A stretch of 64,000 nucleotides of DNA from Brachypterus glaber. Lineage: Eukaryota > Arthropoda > Insecta > Coleoptera > Kateretidae. The stretch lies in contig OY294049.1 of the NCBI GenBank assembly GCA_958510825.1, positions 9,176,001 through 9,240,000 of the forward strand, in the 5' to 3' direction. This document shows, in pieces, positions 1 to 11,060 of the stretch (position 1 is its first letter; the number at the start of each line of letters is the position of its first letter). Below the pieces are notes generated by a model, which worked only from the letters and a program-made list of their open reading frames with translations, was not told the origin of the DNA and ran no database searches. Made by a program: the position numbers and the translations under genes.

Positions 1-3000
1 GCTTAAGAAATCGACATTTGGCTACAGGAGACTTTGGGGGCCGCCTGCAAGTATGGTAATTACCATTTATATTATAATAATTATATGACGGTTTATTGAT
101 AATCGGTCCGTATGTAATTACTTTTTTTTAAGATCTTTGATCATAGGGTCTTACCATAGAAAGTTAGGTTGAATTAAAGTTAGGTTTTCTTTGAAGATGA
201 TCTAAAAGTTCTTCTTCCTCCTTCCTTTATTTTGGCCTTTTCTCAGTGAGATAATTAGCCAGATCCCTCTTAGTTACTCAATTCACCAAGAGTGGTTCTT
301 GTCTGGCTTTTCGCCATGCCCACTCCTGTTTTAAATATATAAAATTTCCAGTCTTCTGTAAGACCTTTTCTTTTTCTTTTCCTTCTTTCCTTTTCGTGTT
401 TACTGTTGGTTGTGTTAGCTGTTGCCAAGGCAGTTTTTTCTAATTTGTAAATATATTTGCGCATGCGCTAGTATATAAAAAATTTTGTACGTATAAAAAC
501 TTCTTCACGTGTTAGTTGTCCAATATAATTACATGTTCGTCATTTTACTGCACATCTTCCATACAATCACTATAAAATATATAAAATCGATTCTGGGGCA
601 TATCTAAGATAGCAAATAAATAAATAACTAATACTAAAAGACTTGGTGCTAGAAAATTAAACGCGCTTAACGTATTACTAATTCCTGCCGAAAGTACATG
701 TTACTCGTTTCACGGATGAAAAGCAACTGGGCTTTCAAAAGTTAGTATGAACTTAGGTGAACTGCACGTGGTCGAGACACCCTCCCCTCCCCCCAAATTT
801 TCCAAAACATGAAATCGATACAGCCTTTAATAACGCGAGAAACGGGGTATGAAGTGTATGAATTTTGGTACAATTTGCGTTACGTAATACTTGAACGTTC
901 CCTATCTTCGTCGTGTCAAAGTTAGAATTTCAGATGGAACGTTAAAATTAGTAAGCTGGCTTAGTTCTCAGTTGTATGGAAAGTGGTTCAGGATTATTAT
1001 AGCCAATCAAACTGCTTGTGTGGGACATTTGACCTACCACAAGCATGTTGGTTGGACGAGAGCATGCGGCGCGCGAATTTGAAATCAAAGAGAAAACTAA
1101 AATATATTTTAATAATTTTAGGGATTTGGAAGATAGTATGGTTCCAGTTTATATGACAACCAAGCATACTCAAGTTATTAATTCTATAGACGGTGTCTCT
1201 GGAACCAATTCGGGATGTGGAGCTCCAGAAATAGTAACTGGATCAAGAGATGGTAAGCTTTAAATACCCACTCATTTAAATGTATATTTTTAAACGCAAA
1301 AAAAATTATATTAATTCAAAAAAGCCCTTTTGGTTTTATAGGTTCAGTTATGGTCTGGGATGTTCGTCAAAAGGAACATCCTGTTGCCAAATTTCTTCCC
1401 ATAGAAGGCACAGTAGGCAGAGACTGCTGGAGTGTGGCTTTTGGTAACTCGTACAATAATGAAGAGCGAGTAATAGCAGCAGGTTATGATAACGGCGATA
1501 TAAAACTCTTTGATCTAAAAACTATGTCTGTGCGTTGGTCAAAATGCGTTAAAAACGGAGTTGTGGGGCTCCAGTTTGACCGAAAAGACATTGTAATGAA
1601 CAAGCTGGTTGCTACCACATTGGAATCTAAAATTTATTGCTTTGACGTTAGAACGCAGCATCCAAAAAAAGGTTTTGCATATTGTACTGAAAAAGCTCAC
1701 AGTTCTACAGTGTGGGCAGTGAGACACTTGCCACAAAACAGGGAGATATTTATGACCACTGGAGGAAAGGGATCTATCTGTTTATGGAAATAGTAAGTAA
1801 AAATAATAAATAATAAAAAACTGAAATTGGTACATTTCCACCGCACTCAGGGCCGTAGCTACAGTTAACAGAAAAAATAATTTGCAAAACTATGTGCAAA
1901 TTTTGCAGCACGAAAAAAGAATAGCGCAAAAAGCGAACTGCGCAATTTTTTTCACGTACGCGAACAATGTACGCGTGAAAGTTGTTTTGCGCGAAAAAAT
2001 GCTGCGCGTTTTTTTGCTCGAATATGATCAAATCGTAAATTTTACTAAACTAAGTTTTTTCTGGACTCGCCTTGTTCCTCGGAACAATATGCACGGTGTT
2101 TGCAGTCTTTTGGCAGAAAATGGGGAATGAATCTACATCACAAAACATGAAAAACCAACAAAGAAACATATGTCCCGACATAAGCCCTAAGCATAGGTGT
2201 AACTAGGGGGGGAGCTTGTGGGGCTTAGCCCCTAGCCCCCCTAATTTGGTTAACCCCCAAATTAAACTATAAAAGTAAAATTACGCATATATTTTTTACA
2301 TATACATATACAGGGTGTCCCATTAACTTTCCTACAGTCATTATCTTGAAAACTGTAAGAGATATCAAAAATCTAAAAAGCAGGTCAATTAGATATTTTT
2401 AGTAAGCTGTTTTAATTAAAAATAAAATAGACAATTAAATTTATTTTTTTTTCTCCTGCGGCGTTAGAGCTTTCTTACTTTTTTATTTAACCCCTTCCGT
2501 ATTCACGTGTGGATATTTTTAGGTATAGCAAAATTTACCACAATATGCACAGTTGGATATTCGATTATGGGATTTTCCATATAAATTTTAATCTCATATA
2601 GGGAAAACCCGGCTGGAGCAAAAGATTGTAACACTTGAGCGTAAAATTCATTAAAATTTACGCTTGCTGCGCTAGATAGCTAAAAAGCTTTATTATGTTT
2701 TTGTGAATTTGTTGAAAATTAAAATAGCAAAAATTTTCTTCTGCTGTGCCAGGGACTAGGATTTTCTTACGTTTTTTTAAAGATTGTTAAACTAACAATC
2801 TAAATAAAAAAAAACGTAAAAAATTAAATTTAAACAGAATTTGTAAAAAATAGGTGAGACCTACTAAGTTAAGCTTTCTTGCGTTTTTCTTTACCTTTTG
2901 TAAGATCGTAAAATTCAAACGTGAAATAAGTAAAAAAATTGCCTTGTGGCGCTGCAGCGCGCTGTTAGAGAGATGGACACACCATTTTGTGAAATTTTAA

Positions 3001-4196
3001 AACAGTTAAAAATAGAAGCTTAAAATTCGTAAAAGATTTCTCCTGCGGCACTAAAGCTTTCTTGCGTTTCTGTGAAATTTTTAACTGCAAACTGCTTTCA
3101 AACTAAAATAGACCATCTAAAACCTGCGGCGATAGAACTTTTTTACATTTTTATTTATTTTTTAAATTTAAGATTGCATAAATTAAGCGTGAAATTAGTA
3201 AAAAAAATTGCCTGCGGCGCTGGACCTCTTGCATTTCCACCAGTCATTTTCCAAAAAAATTGCTTAAATTCCGCCCTGATTTTATTTTAAAAAATGCAGA
3301 AATATTTTACTGCGGTGCATTTTTATGGCTTTTTGTCTTAAAAATACAAAACAAATCTTGTGGAGTTTTCTTTAGGTTCGTAAAAATATAGGCATTAAAT
3401 GCTCACTTAAACAAAAATCAACCTATACTAGGTAATTTTATTTTACAGCTTTTGACCTTGAAAATTTTGTCTGTGGCGCATTTAATTTTTTCAGTGATTT
3501 TAACCTTTATCAAAAACGAAAGAAACAAATATTTTTAACCATGTGCAGTTTTGGTGGATCCGTCGCATTCTTTCTTCATTTGCGCAGTGGGAAAAAAGCT
3601 TAAAATAAACCCTGAAGGGTTCGTTTTCGGACCTATATTCCTATGCTGGTTGTTCATGTTTTAAAATATTATCACATCATCACAATTGGGCCGCGTTAAG
3701 CAGAAAGCTACCAACCCACATTGTGAGACGACAGTAGGTTACGGTCCAAACCCAATATCTTTTACAGGAATTTAATTAAAGATTACAAATTTTGTACATG
3801 TTCTGATAAATGAACAGGTGAAATTTACTGTCATCTCACAATGTGGGTCGGTAGCTTTCTACTGAACGCGGCCCAATTGTGATGAAACACAATTCCCTTT
3901 ATTTTCTGTCAAAGGACTGCAAACACGGTTCGTCCAAAAAATATTTAAGACTATTTTTGAATAAAATTAATAAAACCATTTTTTTTAGCAATTATCCAGA
4001 CCGTCGAATGGAGAAAGATTCAGATGAAGTTCCATATGGAATTGCGGGTGAATTATCATTAATTCAAAATAGCACCTTAAGTGAACAACCAATAACAGCT
4101 TTTGACTGGTGTGTAGATAAAATCGGATTATCTGTGTGCTCTTCTTTTGATCAATATTTAAGGGTTCTTATTACTACAAAATTAAATTTGTATTAA
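1..4196 (+). CDS. DNAAF10: DNAAF10/WDR92 (Monad), WD40 protein, 5' part outside window
   Basis: Seven-bladed WD40 adaptor that works with the R2TP/prefoldin-like co-chaperone in cytoplasmic pre-assembly of axonemal dyneins. Exons read from splice junctions: up to 55, 1122-1252, 1342-1792, 3989-4196. All junctions are GT-AG and the frame is kept (281 codons with stop TAA at 4194). Seen: LATGDFGG at the window start, a split W codon, then [50 protein letters not shown] and the C-terminal VCSSFDQ...RVLI. These match the family closely, and the C-terminus ends where the human protein does. About 75 N-terminal residues lie before position 1. The third intron (1793-3988) is repeat-filled. No in-frame damage was seen, so the gene looks functional. 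The family call is firm; the function is inferred from orthologues. Confidence 0.95.
785..902. repeat. Truncated copy of the GTTACGTAAT-ended MITE family in DNAAF10 intron 1
   Basis: The copy ends with the family terminus (GTTACGTAATACTTGAACG then TTCCC) and carries the inner block CGGGGTATGAAGTGTATG, both also found at 12719-12989. The opposite terminus is missing. The rest of this 1.07 kb intron shows nothing recognisable. Confidence 0.6.
2195..2340. repeat. Transposon termini in DNAAF10 intron 3
   Basis: A G-rich block (AACTAGGGGGGGAG, then GCTTAGCCCCTAGCC) resembles blocks at 5960-5995 and 51500-51560. It is followed at 2311 by ACAGGGTGTCCCATTAAC, a mariner-type terminal sequence. No coding remnant was seen. 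Confidence 0.4.
2440..3520. repeat. Degenerate array of TGCGGCGCTAGAGCTTTCTTGCG-like units
   Basis: At least eight irregularly spaced units (near 2455, 2655, 2735, 2870, 2942, 3040, 3120 and 3208, with weaker ones near 3308 and 3470). Each is a short GC-rich block such as CCTGCGGCG followed by AGCTTTCTTGCG and an AT-rich stretch of about 60-80 nt. It occupies DNAAF10 intron 3. Related blocks appear at 5820 and 50360-50700. Its nature is unknown: either old tandem duplication or the inside of a DNA element. Confidence 0.5.
3678..3884. mobile_element. Palindromic MITE just before the last DNAAF10 exon
   Basis: The terminal inverted repeats are about 58 bp. The left arm begins CATCACAATTGGGCCGCG and continues through AGCTACC to CCCACATTGTGAGA. 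The right arm is its near-perfect complement, ending GCCCAATTGTGATG. No ORF. A fragment with the CCCACATTGTGAGATGACAG segment lies at 27338-27378. It sits about 100 bp upstream of the 3989 splice acceptor. Confidence 0.8.
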
Positions 4197-4500
4197 CAAT
4201 TATATACATTTTTATTTATATGCCCTAGTAGAAATTTAACGTTAGGATAACGTTTTTCTAATGTTAGAAAACTGTATAAAAGTACATCTTAATCTTAAAA
4301 TATTTTTGTCAATTCTAGTACAGCGTTGCCAGAGACTATAATTATGACTTTTGGGGGATTTTTTTTTAACTTATAGAAATAATAAATAATTATCAAACCT
4401 ATCTGAAATGAGTATTTTATACTATAGCTTACGTATTAATAATGGAAATTCAAAAAATATTTAAAGTTAGGAAAAGGTTAGAATTTAGTTAGGAAACTAA
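4197..4500. other. 3' flank of DNAAF10; no feature recognised
   Basis: AT-rich sequence after the DNAAF10 stop. No clear canonical AATAAA close to the stop was found, so the polyadenylation site is not called. Confidence 0.4.
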
Positions 4501-4501
4501 C

Positions 4502-4642
4502 GTTAGATTTATGTATTTTATAACGTTTTTGTCAAACGTTAGTTTTTAAGGTTAGATTTATATATTTTATAACGTTTTTGTAAAACGTTAGTTTTTAAGG
4601 TTAGATTTATATATTTTATAACGTTTTTGTATAACGTTTGAG
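4502..4642. repeat. 49-bp minisatellite, about three copies
   Basis: GTTAGATTTA starts at 4502, 4551 and 4600, giving a 49-bp period. Each unit contains TATTTTATAACGTTTTTGT followed by AAACGTTAG. The last copy is incomplete. Confidence 0.85.
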
Positions 4643-4800
4643 ACTAAACATAAAAATGTCACTAATCTAATGTTATGTTAAGTTAGATTTATGTACTTTT
4701 CTACCAGGGTGTTGCACAATATTTTTTTTAATTTGAAGATTATAATATTTTTAGTTAACCCTTATACATTATTATAGTAAAATTTAATATAATAACATTT

Positions 4801-5169
4801 GAAGGGTCCAGTGAAAAACGATGAGGTTCCATTTTTTAAATAGTTGAGAAAAGTTTTGCTACAACTGGTGAAATAATTTTTATATTGATGTTTGAACCAA
4901 TAATTTTAATGACATTTAGGGTTCTTTCTGAGAAACCCCATGTTGAATCCAGGTATGAATAAAAACATCATGTATACCCAACATTTTTATTAATTTCAAA
5001 GATGTAAAAATTCAAATTCAAATTTTCAACTGCAGTTTTTTATGGAATCTCATTGTTTCTCCCCTGTTAGGTTTTGTATGTTGATACAAGCTAACAGATA
5101 GACGCCGCTAAAAAGTAAATTTCGAAAAAAAAAATAGAACCTCACCGTTTTTTCACTGGACCCTTCGTT
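4801..5169. mobile_element. MITE with GAAGGGTCCAGTG termini
   Basis: The left end GAAGGGTCCAGTGAAAAAC plus GATGAGGTTCC is the complement of the right end (GGAACCTCACCG-like block, then TTCACTGGACCCTTC). The roughly 370 bp interior is AT-rich and non-coding. No target-site duplication was identified with confidence. Confidence 0.75.
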
Positions 5170-5274
5170 TTTTATTATAACAAAATTTTATTATAATAAC
5201 ATTTTATTTAATAATCCTCGGAAACGGACTCGATTTCGAATCCTAGCAGTTCGGCATTATAGTCTGGCACACGC

Positions 5275-5541
5275 AGGGCCGGCCTTTGCATTTCGGCGCC
5301 CCTAGCAAAAAAAAATTGAGCACTGAAAAAAAAATTAACCCCTATGAAAATTTTGATGACTAACTAACTGCTCTGAAAAAATTGACCCTCTAATAATATT
5401 GATGTCTAAAAAAAAGGTTGTTACTTCTGAAAAAAGTTTTACTGATAATTTTTTTTGCTACTCAAAGGACAGAACAGACGCCCCTCTAGGCTCGCGCCCT
5501 AAAGCAGGCGGTTAACTTGATTCATACAAAGGCCGGCTCTA
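5275..5541. mobile_element. Short TIR element with CAGGGCCGGCC ends (hAT-like termini)
   Basis: Starts CAGGGCCGGCCTTTGCA and ends CAAAGGCCGGCTCTA, an inverted pair of about 15 bp. The body is AT-rich with repeated TGAAAAAA motifs. The end sequence resembles hAT-type ends, but an 8-bp duplication was not seen, so the superfamily is an inference. Confidence 0.5.
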
Positions 5542-5682
5542 CGACGAAAGGGGGAGGTAGAAGCAAAAAAAAGGTCCGATTAAATCGAAGTCAACGTGAA
5601 CGTGTTTTTAGTTAGATTTTATATTCAAGAATATCACTTTCTTGTTTTTCTTTCGATAGCTTCACCGCTGTCGTAGGGGTAA

Positions 5683-5765
5683 GGGAACGTTCAAGTATTA
5701 CGTAACGCAAATTTTGATCATTTTGGACCCCCACCCCCCCTGTAACGCTATTTTCCTATACACTC
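5683..5765. repeat. Fragment of the GGGAACGTTCAAGTATTACG family
   Basis: Carries the terminus GGGAACGTTCAAGTATTACG followed by TAACGCAAATTTTGATC, then CCCTGTAACGCTATTTTCC. That second block recurs at 28030-28060. The far end is not found. Confidence 0.55.
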
Positions 5766-6172
5766 TGGATTGTAATGTAATACCTATGTGTAATTGTATG
5801 GGAAATTGTACCTAATATTTTGCGCCGCAGGATTTTTTTTTATAAATCTGAAGGTGGAAATAACTTGAGAATTTAAAAAAAAACTATTTTATTTTTACGC
5901 GTTTTCATATCTTAATTATTAAGATTTTTTATTATATAATACTATCATGAATGAGGCTCTATGAAAAGTCCAGGGGGGCTTAGCCTCCCCTAGTTACAGC
6001 CCTACAACCAAATGTATGCATGTCCTACATGTAAGACATTTGCCAAATTCCGAGTAAATCTTAAGGGATTATCTCCCAGAAGAAATTCAGGTACACAATC
6101 TTTTCCAGCTGTTTACCCCTTGGGTTGCAATTTATAATAAAAAAATAGGATTTATAAATCAGTCCCAAGCCT

Positions 6173-6178
6173 TTTATT
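6173..6178 (-). terminator. Polyadenylation signal AATAAA directly after the JKAMP stop
   Basis: On the minus strand TGA (6181-6179) is followed at once by AATAAA. This suggests a very short 3' UTR unless a downstream signal is used. Only the hexamer is seen; cleavage is inferred. Confidence 0.4.
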
Positions 6179-7647
6179 TCAAAAATGGCATTTACTAGGG
6201 TCCGTAAATTTGGCAGTTAAGATATAAAACACAGCTGGTAAAGGCACTAATAGTAATAACAATGAATGAAACAAAGGTTCACTAAGTTGTGTGATTGAAA
6301 TAATACCATAAGCATGTAGGCACCAATGTCCAAGCAAAATCATAACATTTCGAAGATCTGTAACTGTTGTTAATATTAATGATTTTATACTTTGATCCAA
6401 TTGAATTGAAAAATGTGTTGCACATGATACAACAGACACAAGTACTAACAAGTATGGATAAGAATAATCTAAAAAAAAAAAGCAAAAATTAGTTTATTAT
6501 GAAATAATGTAGAATTTATGAGATAATAACTTTCATTTAGAATGGGAGGAAAAAAATTCTAGATTGCACACATTAATTTTTATATCATAATCACTACCCT
6601 AGAAAATTGTGCCAAAAAAAAGTTTGATTTATAGAAAAATTTGCCTAAAAAAAAAAATTTTAAACCAAGTGCTATGGACTAAAAAGGCTTTAATCAAACA
6701 TACATAGATATGAAAAACTTTCCATTCAGTTTTCAGATTAATCCCTAAAGGCCTCCAGCAGTAAGAGACAAAGTGCCAGAAAGTAAAAATACATTAACAT
6801 CGTTTAAACCCAAAAGTGAAAGTTCTTTGTCTTAGTGGCCATAAAAGCTTAAAATCTAAAATATAGATATGAGTAGCCCAGAAAAAAAAACTAGGTACTT
6901 TTGTCTATAAATTAACCAAACTTAAATACTTACACAATAAACCACCAATTAAGGCATGTATAAGTATTAGCAGGGGAATATAATACATCGCTAAATAAAT
7001 GGACATTTTTCTTTGCCTTGGAAAATATTTACGACAAACCCAGGGCCTTATACACAGCATTGCAATCAATGAAAATCCATAGAATATAAAAACTACAGTA
7101 TATCTAAAAAATACTGCATTAGTAAGTTTTATTAATACAAAAAAAATTGACTTACAATGGATAAACAGCTTCTTGTGTGCAGTAAACTTTTTTCTCAAAG
7201 TTGGGAACTGGGTTGTGTAAGTAAGTATACCAGTCAGACAAGTTTTTAACCTTACAACTTTGTATACTAAAACTTCCTAATGGTTTTGACAATAAAACGG
7301 CAAGAACTGCCGATATAGAAACCTCTATTAAAGCGCTTAATTGCAGGATCAAAACATTAGCTAATTTTTTACTGGAAATAAAATTATTAAAATTTAATTA
7401 ATTTAGGTAAAATGAGGCTATACCTTCGTTTTATAGAGACCATATCAATAAAAAAACAGTGAAGGGCAAGTTCTAAAATGACCATAAAACCTAAATAGAG
7501 CCAGTCATAAAATAAGGGACTGTCTGTACAAGGTTCACATATAAATGTGGTTATATTTCTTCTAAATCCACGGGGGCAAGGGCCACAATCACTTAACTGT
7601 CCATCAAACAACACTTCTCTACCGCAATATCGGCCCGGACAAGCCAT
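6179..7647 (-). CDS. JKAMP: JKAMP (JNK1/MAPK8-associated membrane protein)
   Basis: Multi-pass ER membrane protein. In vertebrates it links the ubiquitin-proteasome/ERAD machinery to misfolded proteins and prolongs JNK signalling. Four exons on the minus strand: 7647-7424, 7371-7156, 7103-6934, 6468-6179. All are GT-AG and phases agree, giving 299 aa, close to vertebrate lengths. Seen: an N-terminal cysteine-rich lumenal segment (CPGRYCGREVLF, CGPCPRGFRR, CEPCTDSP), then YDWLYLGFM, SDWYTYLHNP, CTQEAVYPL, and a C-terminal HWCLHAYGIISI...FYILTAKFTDPSK. About seven hydrophobic segments follow the Cys-rich part. The start is the only Met before the Cys-rich motif and sits at the head of a CCAAT-containing intergenic region. 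No lesions seen. Confidence 0.95.
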
Positions 7648-7719
7648 TTTTGTTTATTTTCTTTTTATTCGAAAATCAGGTTATGTTAAACGTCAAATAA
7701 ATGTCAAAATCTGATATTT

Positions 7720-7800
7720 GTAGCCAAGATGGCCGTCGTTTAGAACCATACGAGGTTCTGATTGGTTAAGAAAATCCATATTATTCGCCGATTGGCTACG
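7720..7800. promoter_or_regulatory. Probable bidirectional promoter region of JKAMP and wdb
   Basis: The 926-bp gap between two divergent starts contains AAGATGGCCG (7726-7735), like a YY1/Pho site. It also contains two inverted CCAAT boxes, ATTGG at 7761 and 7791. It lies within about 150 bp of the JKAMP start codon. The rest of the gap (7801-8573) would hold the 5' UTR of wdb; TTTTAG at about 8445-8450 could be a 5' UTR splice acceptor. Inference from motifs only. Confidence 0.45.
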
Positions 7801-8573
7801 ATAAAACATTTACGAACATTTTTGGCAACTGTGATTTTTATTAACAAATTAATTAAACAAATCTGTCAGTGCATTTGACGTTAAAAAATCAAATTACTTT
7901 TTTGGAAACCTCATTTCATAAAATTTGTATTGATTTTCTAATTTGCGTGTAAAGTACAGTTGTGAATTTGACTAGCGAGTACCCCCCATCTATTTTCAGC
8001 CCAAGATACTTACGGCATCAAAGTCGGTTTGTGTGCAAAAATTACAGTAAAAGGGTTAATTAACGGGAAAGCAATTAAGTAAATATTGCATGTTCGCATA
8101 TATGCAAAGTTTTAAAGTGATAATAATGTGTTATTGGTCGGGAATAGTGAATAAATCCGTTTCCAGTGAGGTTTTTTAATCGGTATAACCAGCTGATGGC
8201 GGGCGAAAATACTGGACTTGCTTGCCAGTTTTGTGTTCTCCGTTCCTCCAATTGGTGATTTAGGGTGCATTTTTGTTTTTTCATCGAATTTTCTTTAATC
8301 CACTGGTGAACGAGTGATTTTAACGGACATCCGATCATTTAAAATAGACTATTTGTAGCAGTTGAGCACTGGGCGTGCACTGAACTATCTTACACACCTT
8401 CTGTCATTGATATTTAGCAATCATTCATAAATTTTCTACTATATTTTAGTCTTAAATGATGCGTTTGAAAAATTGCGTAATTTGACGACTGCTGAAATGA
8501 AGAGTGGTCAGTTTACAAGCCCGGTGTAAATAGTGTTAATTGTTTATTGTGTTGAGGACTTTGAGGGCCCACT

Positions 8574-11005
8574 ATGTCCTCAACGGCGTTCGTCGATAGG
8601 ATCGATCCTTTTGCTAAACGATCCCTTAAGAAGAAAAGCAAGAAGTCACAAGGCAGCTCCAGATACCGAAACTCCCAAGATGTGGAGCTGCAGCCCTTGC
8701 CCCTGCTCAAAGGTAAGAACCCTGACCTAGCCAATAAACAATACAATTTTATTTCATAATATGCATATTATGCAAAATATCTACCTACATATATGTAAAC
8801 AAATTAAAAACCTATAACTTATGGGCTATAATATTATAATTTTAATAATTATTTACCAATTTATACTTATAGTTAACATTTTACAAACTGGCCTCTCGCT
8901 GCGAATTTTTGAAATGCAAGGTCGCCCATAGAATACACGCAATAAATAAGTGTGGTAACTACCACCCTTACTTATTTTAAATATTTTTTTGACCTGGTGT
9001 TATCTCCCTCCAGAAGGAAACCCTGGATTTTGATAGAATTGTCTGTGTAATAGTTGGTAAATTATAAATTTATGTATTTTTTAATTATTTATTACAAATA
9101 TTTATATTAAATTTCAATATTACATTTCAATGTTACATTTAAATGAAGCTGAAGTTTGCAACGTTTTTTTTCATCAAAATTTCAAATATATTAAAGCACT
9201 TGTTCCATAACACGTTTTTAGCGCACTAGAGCTTGTTTTCTTAACTTGTACTCGTGCGCTAAAAACGTATGTTATGAAACTAGTACTTTAATATACTATT
9301 TGAATTTTCGATGCAAAAAAACGTTGCAAACTTCAGCTTCATACATTTAAAGGTTGCTTAGGAATATAAATATAAAAATTTGTGTTTTGCTAAGATGTAA
9401 TTATGAAATAGTGCACCTGTTAAATATACAATATTACCAAATTTATTCTAAAGACTAAATTCAAAATCTTATAAAAACTAATAGTGGAGCAAACATGCAA
9501 AAACCGATAAATCCATGTTATCCAGTTTTGCGATATTAGCAGAAAACGTGTACAGTGTAATCCCAAAAAAAAATTAAAAATCCCAAAACAGGCTAAAACT
9601 GTTCATGGGTCATATAATTATTGGCTTTTACTCGTATATGATGCGCTATGTCAAGAAAGGGCTACAAAATTAGTAAGAATTGATACTTAGGTCAACATAT
9701 GCAAAAAGTGGATTTATCGGTTTTTGCATGTTTGCTCCACAATTATGATCTAGAATTTAAAACTAATAGTTTACTATCATTTGTCATATTTTTCAATTTT
9801 TTATTTCGTAAGGCGGTGCCAGGCCATATTTTAAATGGCACCCTGTGTCTTGTGGTACGTCATTTTAAAGAGCTTAAAATTCTCTATTTAACCATGTACT
9901 TATTTTTTAATAGTTTTTTTAAATAGTTTTTTTCTTCAAAATTGATGAAATTTTCAAGATTAAAAAAAAATTATTTTGGACATTTGACGCAAAAAGGTCA
10001 AAGTAGCCATTTACTGTTGGCATTCAAAAATTAGAATTTAAAAAACTCTGTTTTTAAGTAAATAGACACTTTAAACTATTGTTAGCCAAACTGAATGTCA
10101 TGTCGACGCTTTTAATACTCAGTGAGTCACTTGTTCATGGTCCATGACTCATAAAGACCTTAAATTTATTTGTTTTGAAAATTTTTTCCCTTTTCAAAAA
10201 ACGAATTATTAATTTAAAAAAACAATATTTTTGTATTAACTATTCGTTTTTTGAAAAGAGAAACAATTTTCAACAAAAAAAATAAGTCCTTCTTCATGAG
10301 TCATGGACCATGACCAAGTGACTCACTGAGTATTAACAGCGTCGACATGACATTCCGCTTGGTGAACAATAGTTTAAAGTGTCTATTTACTTGTAAAAAG
10401 AGTTTTTTAACATTCTAATTTTTGCATGCCCCCGGGAATGACTACTTCGATCCGACCCGTGTTTATGATTTTCGTGTAAAAATTTTAATATTTATGCACA
10501 TTAAAAATTTGATTAATTTTGAAGAAAAAAAAATCTTTAAAAAAAAATATAAATAAAAAATTAACAGTTACACAGTTAAAAAGAGAATTTTAAGCTCTTT
10601 AAAATGACTTATAACAAGACCTAGGGTGCCATTTGAAATATTGTCCCCCATTGCCCCCCTGACGCTGCCTAACCGAATAAAAAATTGAAAAATATGGCAA
10701 ATTATAGCTTTTATCGAGGCTTTTATTATGTGATATTACATTACATTACATGTTTGTTTAACCTCGTACTATTCTACTTAATTAAGCATCCCCTAAGTCC
10801 AGGACTTGTGTGGGCTAGTAGTAGAGGGAACCACCGGCTTATACTGACTTTCGAACCAGTTTCTAGGGAGTGTCCGTTTCACTTATCGCCTTCGACAAAT
10901 TTCAATTATTAATTAACTGAAAAAGGCAAATCGGCGCCAGTGAGAATCGAACTCACGATAGTAGACTTGCTATGCATACGCGCTAGCCACTACGCTATGC
11001 CTCCC

Positions 11006-11060
<55 letters not shown>

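Noticed and set aside
1882..2130. 82-codon frame in DNAAF10 intron 3
   Set aside because: It lies in a palindromic CGCAAAAA/TTTTTGCG-rich region and no domain is recognisable.
10930..11005. tRNA gene on the minus strand
   Set aside because: An almost identical head plus the same non-tRNA body occurs at 54580; it is a SINE.
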